The position numbers and the translations under genes are program-made. 64,000 bases of DNA from Tyto alba. Taxonomy: Eukaryota > Chordata > Aves > Strigiformes > Tytonidae. A model generated the notes under the pieces. The model was given only the letters and a program-made list of their open reading frames with translations, had not been told where the DNA came from and did no database searches. Shown here in pieces: positions 10,923-23,200 of the stretch (position 1 is the first letter of the stretch; every line of letters begins with the position of its first letter). Where the stretch lies: positions 2,976,001 through 3,040,000 of the forward strand of contig NW_024881329.1 of assembly GCF_018691265.1 (NCBI RefSeq), written 5' to 3'.

Positions 10923-11236
10923 TCATCTCTCCTTCACGTGGTTCTGTGCTCCCGCGCTGTTGCTGCTCCCGTTGCCGCTCCCGTTACTGCTGCTCCCGCT
11001 GCTGCTGCTGCAGAGCACCTCTGTGAGGTCGTCCATGATGGTGGTTTCTTTAGGGTCCACGAGGTTGAACTCCCTGATGAATAGGATAAAGTGTGTGTAG
11101 AGTGTGTTTAAATGTCCGTGCAGCTCCAGTGCCAAAGTCTCCTTAAAGTGTGAGGAGTAGATATGGGCCAGCACATGGAACAGGTACTTGCAGATCTTCT
11201 TCACTAGGGACTCAAACGAGTTTGGGAATTCCTTGC
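10923..11236 (-). CDS. MOB2: MOB2 coding exon 5 (C-terminal half, stop)
   Basis: This exon follows a TTTCAG acceptor and begins GC, completing the glycine codon split with exon 4. It encodes K139 to R241 and stops at TGA (plus-strand 10923-10925). It carries the second pair of zinc ligands, H162 and H167, the long conserved helices of the Mob fold and the acidic MDDLTEV segment. A Ser/Gly/Asn-rich linker built largely of AGC and GGG codons follows, then the conserved NHVKER end. Mammalian MOB2 has IYWAHF where this gene has IYSSHF. The linker also differs, as usual between species. Confidence 0.97.
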
Positions 11237-14200
11237 CTGAAAGGAAGACAGAGAGACACCGTGACAGCTCCAGCTGCTGACCTCCAGCCCCACAGCGGCG
11301 GCTGTCGGGGCTGAGCTGCGGGTCCGAGCAACTAGCCCACTTCATACAGCGACCTGTGGGCCCTGTATCACCCCCTCAACTTCCAATGAAAACGCTTAAA
11401 ACCTCCTTAAATTCTTCCCCCGGCTTCTTGTAAAAGAAGGTAAGTTCTAGACCCCGAGGGTTCAAAAATCAGGAAGCAAGCGTGGCTTCTTCAAAGCCAC
11501 AACTGGCTGTCAAAAGGAGGAGAGGTTCTGGGTCCTTGTCTAGTTTGTCCACGAGTAGCAGATTTTCCCCCTGGAGGTACATAATGCTTGGGAGACCAAT
11601 TCACACAGCCTGAAACGGAAGCTAAGGTACACGGGCCTTGCTCTGACTAACTGTATATAACTACTTCCCTCATTTCATTTTTGAAATTCTATCAAATGGG
11701 AAAAGAAAGGGAAGGAAATACTGGATCCCTTCTATCAGGTCCAGTTGAACTTGTGCTTGCTGGAGCAGTACCGTGCCTGCGTTGGAAGAAGCAATTCTTG
11801 GACAGCAACCTTGGTAACACTGAAAATGAAACTGAGGCAAGCAAAAAAGCCACAGCTACCATTCGGTGCCCGATGCACAATACGAAGTACGTTACTGGTG
11901 CAAAGTGCACCCTGGCCACACGGACAAATCATTTGCGTGAAATCCCTTGGACGAGCGTATTTTAAAAACAGAAAAAGGCAACTGCATCTGGCTCACCAGG
12001 CGCAGCCTCTTTCCAGAGCAAGATGCTTGTAAGCAAAGGCTACTCGCTCACTGGTTGCCACATTGCAACGTCCTACCTCCCCCAATGATCCGTCGAAGCT
12101 GCTGGAGAAGTCAGCTGCTTTTAGTCCCCATTAAGCCCACCTACGGTAACTTCAGGTCTCTATTTTCTTCCCCTTAACCAAAGGCATTGCACGTAGGGTA
12201 CAAATTTGAGTCCAAATTACTTTCCTATTGCTTTTCAGTTCTTAAAAATCACCTTCTTATTTAATCTTTGAAAAGGAAGGGAGATTGCAAACAATCTGTG
12301 AGACAAGGCCTGGCTGGGCAGGGAAGACAAGCCGCGTTCCTGGCAATCCAATTTATTTCCCCCTTAATGTGTCAGAGCTCCAAAGGAAATAGCAAAACAT
12401 CATCCGGGTTAAATTTTACTAGCAGCAGGCTCTGCTGAACACACACATGCTGACGGTTTTCCAATTTTTATCCTCTCTGAATACAGGCTAAAAATCTCAA
12501 AATACTTGGAAGAAAAAGATGCACCGCTGAGGAAATACAAGCCAAGGGGACGGGATCGTGAGACTTTCACCCCAGTTCATACGCCAACAGTGCAAGCCTT
12601 CCTTACTGCCAGAATGAACCAACCTTAAAATCTCCCTCAAGAAAAACCCGAACGTCAAACAAACAAGTGAGAAAGCTGCTTGGAATTAATACACGTGCTG
12701 AACGCCAGATTTCACCTTACTTCTGGCATCTGCCACGGGGAGCACCGGTCCGAAAGCAGACATACCGTATTTTGTTGGAAAGACGTCCTCATCTGTCACT
12801 AGCTTCTGCACTGAACTCATGACGAAGTCAACATACTGAGGAGCAGTGCACTTGATCTTCTTTCCCCGCTCATCATACCAGTAGTACTGTCTGTGGAGAG
12901 AATTGACAGGGTCACCGCGTTATACCTTGGTTCCTCGGCTCAACTCCTCTAAGAGGTTGAAAATATCAAAGAACAGCTGCAGCGTTACCAAAACACCTCA
13001 CAGGTGCTACAGAAGAGGTTCACTTCAGGGCACCCTTCTACATCAAAACCCCGGAATTTCTGTTAGCCAATTTTGCTTCTCCCTATCAATTTAGTCAAGA
13101 GTGCAGGTGGGACCAGCGGGCACAGAAAGCCTGCTGCCACGTCTCCAGGGAGAGGAGCTCCGCGGAGGCAGAGGCATCTCCCTATCCTTCACTGTCCACA
13201 GAACCAGACACAAAAGCGTTATCTAACTGTGTTGAACGGGCAGCAACACCGCGCCGTGGTGCACTGGTGATCTTCCGAGTCTTACCGTCACAGAACACCG
13301 CTTGGCCGCGGAGTGTGGCATTCTCAAACAGACAGAAGGTGGCTCCAAAACACCGACCTTTTCTAGCGGGTGCTCTCAAGCACTGGCAGCCTTTTCAAGC
13401 ACCGCAAATCCTGTTCCAAATTCCAACCTGGGAGAAGTGTTCAGGCCCCTTCCGCCCGTCCCGACCAGCGTGACCAGCGTGCCTCAGAACTCTGCTCCTT
13501 CGGCTACAGTTACAGACTCCCCAAAACGTCTGAATTTACATTTGACTCTGACACCAGTGAATAATCCCCTTGGATCTTAAGGAACAGGAGACATTAGCGT
13601 ATCTCCTGGCTCTTCAAAAGCAACCATAATTCAATCAGCCGTAATCACGTTGATTAACTGCAGCCATCCCTCACCTGACAGAGAATCTGAAGGCTACAAA
13701 AGCACTGAAGGTCTGTTCCTTTTTTTTTTTTTTTTTTTTCCTTTAAGTCATGGTTAATTAAAGCACCTCTAACTGTTACCCACAGCAGCTATCCATTGCA
13801 TTACACACACCGAGTGAAAAATGGATAAGGAATCCAGATTAGGAATCTGACAAAGCACTTTATAAGTTGTGGGGGTGGGTTTTTTTGTCTATTAGAGGTG
13901 TCTTGAGTTCCAGTTCCCGAACTCTTCCTTCAAACAGTCTAAGCTCCAGGCGCAGTCCTGTGTCGTTCTGGGACTGCTAAGAAATCCACTGCATTGCTCT
14001 CCCCAGAACACCGCGTGGGTGGGGTTTGCTGACTGACTCTGGAAGCAAGGTGGGAAGTGGTTTGAGCATCAGAACTTGGCTGGAAAGACACCTCATTCGA
14101 CAGGTGAGCTCCCAAAGCCGGGGTTTGCCTGTGTTCAGCTGCAACTCTGCTGCTGTTGGCTCACGATCTGTTATCTAACATTCCTCACACAAATCACTAC

Positions 14201-17200
14201 ACGAGCCTCACTGTAGCCCCAGACAAAATATCATTTCAGTGTGACGTTGAGCCACCTTTGCACAGCTTTTCACCTTTTTTTTTTTTTGGCACGGAAGACA
14301 AAGATGAAATGTTTTTTTCTGTGCCTAACAGGACTAGACTGCATTGAACTGGAAGGATCTATACGTGCCACCTGGAAAGTGAAGTTTTATGTATGCTGGC
14401 CAGCAGAACGGTCCTGAAGCAACTAAAGAAAAATGTTAAATAGCAACCGAAAAGTTTTAATTTACAATGTGTTTTCACTGCCCCAAGATTCTTGAGGTAC
14501 CTGAGGGCGGTGAGGAGAAGACACTCACGACACCGTTCGTGCCCCAAGCCATATGAAAACAAGAAGAGGCTGCGGAAGTAAGTAGAGCAGCTCAAGGTTT
14601 AAGAGAGGCAAGGCAACTGGAAACTAGTTGTGCAGACATTTAAGGTTTAGAATTTTTCTTTCAGCTCATTTTCAGCACGTGGTGCTTGGTCACTCTGTTG
14701 TTTACTAGAGAGCGGGACTGACTGCAAAAGGGCACGAAAAGGTGAGCAAGGGATGAAGACAGCAGGGGCTGGAAGCTCTCTGCGGAGCTATGTCAGGCAT
14801 CAGAACTAGCATTTGGGCCCTCAGGCAGGCTGCGTTCTTCATCACTGCTGACTTCCTTTGTACGGTCCACACAGAGGGAATTACATAATGCAGAGCTCAA
14901 ACACAAGCCAAACATCTGTCTAGTCCTGCAGTAAGCTGGAGCAAGACAGTTCTAGGCAATTCAGACTTATTTTGGGTCTTAAGACAATGCTTGTTGCCAA
15001 CAGCAGGAGCAGACTGCACTGTCTGTACCTCAGCAGTTTTCTCACGCTGCAGAGCTCCTCAACTGCAAGACAGAAAGCATAGTTTAGAGTTGCCCTTAGG
15101 CACAAAAAGGACTCTGAATAATTGGATTTCAGTTAAAAGAGACAGTTTGGCGACCATACAAGTTCACTTACATGAAAATACAAGGGAATAAATCTGCTAC
15201 AACACCCCACTGCATACCCTTTTTGCCTTTCCTTGAAAATTAGGCTAATTATGCAAAATAGGAATTTAAAAGGAGAATCATTACGAGTAAGGGGTTAACT
15301 ACAAGGACTGTCCCGTTGATTAGACTCCTGTGTCTTTACTTCTGTTCCAAGCACTGTGAACAATCTTCACGGGCCTTGGGGGGGGAAGGAGGAGCTCCTG
15401 GGATGCCCTGGCCAGCTCCCACCCGGCAGGGGAACCTCCACGAAGGCTGGCGGGGCACGGACACCGAGCTGCCCCCACCGCCCCCCGCTCCGGCACCGCG
15501 GCGGCAGGGTCGGGGCCGGGCAGCGGGCGGGACGCGGGGAGGACGAGAAGGTGGCAGGTAAAGGCACTTTCTGAAAAGTGCCCACACGATACTGATTTTG
15601 ATGATTTTATTTCCCGGGTAAAATTTGCAAGTCTGTTCTAAACCCCAGGGAGACAGGACGGTGGATTTAACAGAGAAAAGCCTATGATTAAAGCATAACG
15701 CATCCAAAGTCACAGTGCTGCATCTTAATAGACATACAACTTTTATCCCTTTTCCTCTAAAACATTCAGGGTTTGTGCTGACAACACAAAAGCCAAGGCA
15801 GAACAGAAGTTACGTCACTGTACAAGTCAAGCTTCTGGAAGGAGGGAAAGGCAAATGCTGTGGGGATTATGTGGTCTGGAAAGAGAGAGTCCTAGAAATA
15901 CCAAAAGATGGGGATGAAGAAAGCAGGATAGCAAATTGTATCAAATGCAAGGGCAGTAATATAGTGCTCGTCAGCAACTCGGAAGAGCGCTCTGATGGTT
16001 TGACAGGGGCAAAGCAATGTTTAGATGGGGGGCCAGGGGAAAAAAAAATAAAATTAAAAAAAAAAAAAAAAAAGGGGGAGCTACCACGTAGAAGCATACA
16101 GCTCAGGGAACTTAAATATAAGAAAAGGCAAAACATGCAAGTTTGAGTTCAGATTTCTAGAAGAAAAAACGCAGAGACACATGAGAAAGGAGATGGTAAG
16201 ATTAGAGAAAATGAGTGATAAGGAATTATCAATAAAGGGATTTCACTGGACCAAAATGAGACCTTTCACTCTTAGGCGTGGGCTGCCTACAAGTTTGTCT
16301 CTGTCCCCCATTCCTGCCTCAGGAGTTTTGCAATCTCAGCCTCATGAACAGCACTTACACAGGCTCTTAGTTACTCCACTCACTTCAGCACTTTGAGAAG
16401 TTTTGCCCAAACGTGAGCTAGAAAACCAGTTTACAGCTCATGCTGCTTTAAAGCTAGCTTGTGGAACAATAAGCTATAAAGCATACTAAATCTGAATGGT
16501 AAATGCTGTGTTAAAAATATAGTGCCTGCTTTACAGCAGGTGATAAACATACTAATGAGCAAAACTAAGTAATCCTCAGAGCGACCTGCATGCCACCCTC
16601 ACTAAATTCTGAAGATAACCGGCCGTTCCAGTGTTTCTCTTGGCATTATCCCACCTTGCCAGCAAATGCTTCCATCTGTTCTACAAGGAGACTAAGTTTG
16701 GGTCAGATGTCTCTTAGTGACCCGACGCAGAAATTCTCTTCCCCGTTGTCTGCAGATGGCCGTGCTCTCTCCTCTGTCTGGGAGAGGCCTGAAAGCTGCA
16801 TCTGTCTGCAGTTTGTCAGTTGGCTGGAGCTTCTCTGAGATGTCAAAACCTTACCTCAACTATTTAGCTGCAACTGGTGCTTCTTTTGCCAGCAAATTCT
16901 CTCAATTTAGGATTATTTGCAGTGCATTTGAATGCAAAGTAACTTGACAAGGAACCTGTTCTCAATGGTTACTTCAACGTCTCAACCACAAATCCCAAAA
17001 GCCTTCCTTAGGTATGGCCAGAACGGTGTGATCCAAAACACACCTTAGAGAACCAGGCAGGGAAAACATACAAGAGGAACAGGATGCAGACCTCGACGCT
17101 GAACTACCTAAGGACTCGGCGCTGAAAAAAAACGGCAAACTGCACCCTTATTCCGAGGTACTGTAACTCTGTGGCAGTCTAATGTAGGTAGATGCCATTT

Positions 17201-20200
17201 TATTCCAAAGTATCCGAACAGACCACAGCCACAGAAGATCAAATCTGGAGTGTCTGTCAGGTTAATCGGCAGCTGCCTCTGATGTTTAGGTGGTGCTCTT
17301 CGTATAATGGGGACAGGTCAGAGGCACAGTAAATCCTATCAGCTGGTGTTTCCCCAACACAATAAGCACGTCCTTACCTTACTTCATTAGGGTAAGATTA
17401 AGGAAAAAAAAACAAACAAAAAACAAACAAACCAAAACCCAAAAAAAGGCAAGAGTGGGGTGTAGGGAAAAAGCAACATAGAGATTTGTCACAGTCGTAA
17501 CTGGATATGAACAAATGAGCATCTTTGAGGCAGTTCTCCACGTTCCACTTAAGCATATCTCTTCCAAAAGGGAAGAGCTAGGAAAGGCAGGGCACAAAGA
17601 TGAGGCTTATCCAAAATTTGCGTTAGAGATATCTGGAAAACACAATTATGAACAAGGCCTTGCAAGCTGAAGGGCACTGAGGGGTGTAGCTAGGTGATCT
17701 CACCTCTGTGGTTTTTTCATAGACCCGCACGCTTGACAGAAGAATGAAATACGCAGCCTACGGTTTGCAAACATGAATCAGTCACCTGCCCCCAAGTACA
17801 GGAAGATACTTTAAGTTGTTATGATTTGGCTAAACACAAACCGTTTCAAGTGCTTCACCCAAGTGTAAACCTGCTTCCTGTTATTCCCAAATAGCGCAAC
17901 TTCTCAGTTTTCCAAAACAAAGGATAGGAACATTCTGCTATCAGTCCTCACCACAAAAAAATCCTGACTACAGCTGGAGCTGCCTACAGGCACTTCCTTT
18001 CTTTATTCTGCAGCACAAACTGCTTACAGGGAACTCTTCTTTAAGACTCACTAGAGCAGAAGGGAGTGACGCTTACGTAGGTTCCACACACCCCCACCGC
18101 CCCCCCCTGCCTTTCAGCCACTGTTTCCCATCAGCCGAGTGGATAAACAGTTGAACTCAGTCCCTCTGGCCAGCTAGGGCTACACTACGAATTCAAACAC
18201 AAGAAAGCCTGGGAGCACGAGTCAACAAAATACTCATCTTACTGATCGCTATTTCTCATTTAGAGACGTGCTGTCTCCTTTTGATAAAATCTGGGTCCGG
18301 CAGAGATTTATTACTTTCTGTTCCAGCCTGCTTTCAAAGTCCATGGTACGGCCTTTAATTCTCTACTGACAGTTACCTTTTCAACTTTGACATGCAAAAA
18401 TAGTCTCCCGTACACTCTGCATTCTTCAGAGTGCTCTCAAAGAAAGCCCCTGATATTAATTTCAAGTGGACAAGATAGCCCAGTACATTAAGCGAGGATT
18501 CCTTTCTAAGCACAACATAATTATTGTCAAAGATACAACACAGAGCTCTGGTTCTGTTGCATACATTCCCTGGGATGCTTGTTTGACATACATGTAACAT
18601 TAACTGCTCGGTCTTCTGTTTTAAAACCCATCTCCACTAAATTAATCCCAGCAAATGCAAGAGGAGGGAAGAAAAGGACTCCCAACACATGCGCTGGAGA
18701 AAAACCCCCACAACAACAGGCTTATTCATACTCGACTGGATCTCATATTCCACCGTGTTGGACTGTGCTAATCAAGAGCAGGAGTTTACGGTAACTTTTC
18801 CTTATATTCACCATGTACAGGAAAACGACAAAGCTTGCTTTCACAAGTGACAGCTAGTCAACGTTAAAAAAAGTCAGTTACTAAGTCCTACAGGGGGAAA
18901 GTGCCAAACCAAGAGGTTTTCCTTACTCTTTGCAGAGCTGCCACTTGTGTCCCCTGTGCCCCGAGGCTCGGGCAGAAGGCCAGGGGCTCACGTCAGGCTA
19001 GAGGTTATCTGCCAGCAGCCTGGTGCTCTGTCAGCATTCCGGCTATCAGAAGCACCCTCCGAGGTTTTCGCAATTCGCTGATCCCCCCTGGCCTCCGACG
19101 GAGTCGCAGCACTGTTACCAGTAAGGACAGTTTTCCCCTCGCTCTTCTCCCCGCATTCGCCTCTCCGATCTGACCTTATAAAACCAGCTCAGAACGGTCA
19201 GAGATTCTCGTCCTTCTGGTCCTCCACAAAGTCAGATTTCCACCGCCCTTCCCTGCTGGCGGGAGGGAAGAGGATGGACAGCTGCCGCATTCTCGCGAAG
19301 CAGAGATCTGCTGTGAAACACCAGCCCAGTGCCATCCAACACCAATATCCTCCCCCAGGCAACTCTGACTCCATGGAAACTTTGTAATTGTAAATATCGA
19401 CTTACGTATTGCACACTGCCATGGTCTGACACGACTCTCCTGTACAGAATTCTGAGATTGTACTATACTGTAAGTTGATGTGATGAAAGAAAGTTGTTGC
19501 TGAAAAATAAACACAAAGGAAAGAAATTCAGAACTCAAATACTTTCAAAACGCTGGTTATCCCCCAGACACTTATGTAAATAAAGCAAGTGAAGCGACCT
19601 CAGATTCTTGAGCTTGCATACAAATTTAAACATGATTTAGCTAAATGAGTCTGATGATGAACTGCAAAACAAAGAAGTACACAGAATGAAAGCTCTTGTT
19701 TTGATTTAAGATGAAAGCACCATGATGCATCAGCTCTTATTACTCACTAAGCAGCAAGACTGGAAAGTGTCTCCCCATCATCAGCCTCACCTTTACAGTA
19801 GAATACTACAAGCTGAAAGCAAACAATTTGCTGTGTTCTTCTGAAGTCAGACTTAAAATGTACAGTGGCTAAAAACCAGCAGTAATAGTTCCCACGACAT
19901 ATCTCCTTTTAAAAACAGCATGAAAACTAGCACACTTCTACTTTTAAAAAATCTCCTGAGATAATTTAACTTCTTAATACTCCTCAGGGGGCACTTCACT
20001 TTTTCTTAATGAGTCTCTATAAACGGCACACTAGGAAAGTTTAAAGAAGTTTTCTTGCTACTGCCACACACTGTGGAAAATGCAAACCAGACTGGGTCAT
20101 AGCTGCAGGTTAGGACTGGCAGGTGAAGCACAGGAAAGTAGCGTTAAATCAGAACTGAGATGCACAGATACAGCATTCAGTCACAGCAGTCAGTCACATC

Positions 20201-23200
20201 TCCGGGTTCCAGCTTGACTCCAGTTTAAATTCACAGCGATTCCACCAAAGCTTGAAAGGAGTGAGGAGAAGAAATCCAACGGGAAGACTTCAAAACTTCT
20301 GCCTTTAGGCAGAAGTGGCTTTACATACAAACTCTTAATGAACAACCCTTTTTACGGTGCTTCTGGAAGACCAGCAGCTTGAGTCAGAAAGGTGCCGAAC
20401 CGGCCAGTTTAGCAAATAGTCAAAGGGAATGGGAAGGTCCTCAAAGGAGCATCAAAAACCTTAATGTCCTCAGTGCCACCGTGAGGGAGCTGGAAGGAAC
20501 GCACGCATCAAGGCTTCCATGCTGCTGAGCACAGCTGGCTGGCTTGTACGTAAGACAGCTTAATTACTATTCAAGGTCTAATAACATGCATTATGCAGTA
20601 AGAATGGTCATTAAGGGTTTTTCTAAGCACTGAAAACAGTAAAAAGAAAGAATGAATTAATGGGTGTGGGCAGCAAACTCAGAGCTGTGCGATCACAATA
20701 CTCACTGTTGCTGGCTAGCCACTCGTTGAGGTCTATTTCTCGTGGTAACATCACTAGCTCCTTGAATTCAAAGTCAGTAATTCTGGATTTTGTGTATTCT
20801 GGCTCTAGGTAAAGTTTCTTCTCTTCCGGTGCTGGCTTTTTACCATTTGGCTTTCCCTTGGACTTCCTGCAAGAGATTAAGAAGAGAGAAGAAACGTTAC
20901 CTTTCCTGTTGATGAACAGCTACAGGATCCCAAAAGAAGCTGGTTTATCCAAACCCCTGTATTTGTTTACACTTCTCCCCCTGCCTTCCCTCCCCTTACC
21001 TTATTATTTTTTTTTTTATTCACACAAAAGGTAGTTTCTTAAAAGGTGTATTTGAACTCACTCCCTTTTTTCAAATAGCATCGGAAGTTTTGAATGGCGT
21101 TAAGAAACTTGAGACTGAGCTGCTCCACCTCCACTGCCCTTCTGCCAGTTCAGTGACTCTGCCTTTACGCCTGGGAGCTGTCGTGACAGCAGAGCAGCAG
21201 CGCCTGGAGGAGCTGCCCTAGCGCGAGTTGTACCGACAACCTGGTGCATCACACAGTTAACTGTCACCTGCAGAACAGGAGCTCGAGGGACAGTGAAAGC
21301 CGATGGCTGCAAGAAGATGGCTTCCCCGTTGGAAAAAATGCTCTTTCCACACACCGTGCTGGCACTGCGCATGCAAAGCTACAGCATTCCTCGCTACTCC
21401 AGCCCTACATCCTCGGAGCTACCAGAAGCCTGCTGGAAGTGAGCATCTGTGACTCCAGCTAGAAGCACTGATAACTATAAAAACACCTGCTTTTTAAAAT
21501 TCCAGGATATCTGAGACAGAAAGATCCGAGTTCTTTTTTTTTTTCTTAAAACCCAATGCGTTATGACATAACGTTCCATTCCATAGAAGTAGACAAACCA
21601 CATTCCATAAAATGCATTTCTCTCCATGGCATACTGGGACTCTTCCTCTCCCATTTTTGAACTATTTGTTGTAATCACTAGAGTTTTCCTCTCCGTTTTT
21701 AACATCCTTAACCTAGACTCCCAACCCAACCCGTATTCCTGGGCCGGGGGTTCAGCAAGGACTTCTGAGGAAGCACCGCAGGTCGGCGCTTTGGTGTTTT
21801 AGGCTATGTGGTCAAACAACTGTATATCCCTGTGCTTCCACAGTTGAAAAAATCCACCTAAGCAGAGACAGAAGATGTATTTAATGGTGAGGGACAAGTG
21901 CAGGAAGGCAATACCTGCTGTGCACTATCACATAAATACAAGGAGTTGCAGGGACTTTTTGACGTCAGGTTTTCTTGGTTAAAGAGGTTTTTAAGGATCT
22001 GCGAAACCAAGATGAGCCCACCTTTGCAGATGACTGCATTCGGTCTGCTGTTGAAATTCATCTAGATCCCCTCCAAAGAAAACTGACCTCGCGTTCTGGC
22101 TCTCAACACACTTTAAATGGCCTTCCAGCTGCGCCCCTGTCTGAGATACACGCAGGCTTGTTCTTCGCTGTGAGGATGGGATTCGTATCTTCCCTAGAAT
22201 GGTGCTTGCAGTGTCAGTGCTTTCCCCAAAGAAAGCACGATTCTTCAGATTTCTCTCTTTATGGGCTCTTTACTGATCAGTTCATTAAACCCACCTCAGA
22301 ATGGCTCATGGCCCACAGCACCGGCACTGCAGTACGAAGAGGCTGAGACTCGCCCTCCACGAGAAAGGAATGCCAGAACTTACTACCACCTGGTCACCAG
22401 CACCGCCACCGTTTAGTGTCTTGAACTTGCACTGAGTCTTGTCATACTCCTCTCTAACCATGTAAATGAAGACTAGGGGGACTGTAAGACTTCAGGAAGG
22501 AAAAAAATCAAGGAGAACTCAGTGGCAGGCAGCAGGATATACACTTACACCCTCACAATATATTTACAAACCACTTATGTACAGAAAGCACTGTAGGAGG
22601 TCTCTGGTAAGGAAAAGATGGTCACACTTGATTTCCCTATGTTAATGAGAAAGGTGGATTTCACGGTTAGAGAGAGGACGCCTGTGACATAGAACATCTT
22701 TTTGAAGAATACAAATACAGTGTGAGAATAAACTGAAACCAGTATATGTGGAGATGAATTCGGCACAGAGCCACTCTTGCAGATTTCCTGACATCTCCTT
22801 TTTTCCACAGCAGTGCATTCCAATTCAAATGAAGCCTGATAGATTTGTCCCTTGTTTAATGTTATCTAAATAAATAAATACATACACAGAAGTTAAATAA
22901 AGTTTATTTAATGAAGTGGCCTGGACTAATTCTCACAGCTGCTCCACAAAGGGATGTTTTAGGACATGTGAAGTCAGACGCTCCTCAGCGCGAGGCTCTT
23001 AATACAGAGAGGTTGCTCAGTTAGACCTGACAACAGCTCCTGGCTGTCAGCTAACTATTCTTGCCTTCAAACCCTTATATTTGCTAAATCTTGTCTGAAC
23101 CTCACCATGTGAAAATAAACTACAGATAAGAAAAGTCCACGAAAGCAAGAACTGCAGGAGGGCCTGAAAGGCATTTAAGGAAGCTGTGCAAGACATACTG

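Larger units (their letters stand above)
12891..19405 (-). other. MOB2 intron 3
   Basis: A 6.5-kb intron with donor AC|GTAAGT and acceptor CTCTCCACAG. It contains a T20 run at 13720-13739, a GC-rich islet at 15365-15560 and an A18 run at 16056-16073. An apparent 143-codon plus-strand frame at 15715-16146 begins at CTG and runs through the A18 tract (poly-Lys), so I treat it as chance. I see no nested gene. Confidence 0.85.

Noticed and set aside
15715..16146. 143-codon plus-strand frame inside MOB2 intron 3
   Set aside because: It begins at CTG, runs through an A18 tract as poly-Lys and shows no domain; it is most likely a chance frame.
20295..20316. Hairpin as a microRNA precursor
   Set aside because: The stem is only 10 bp with a 2-nt loop, far shorter than a pre-miRNA.
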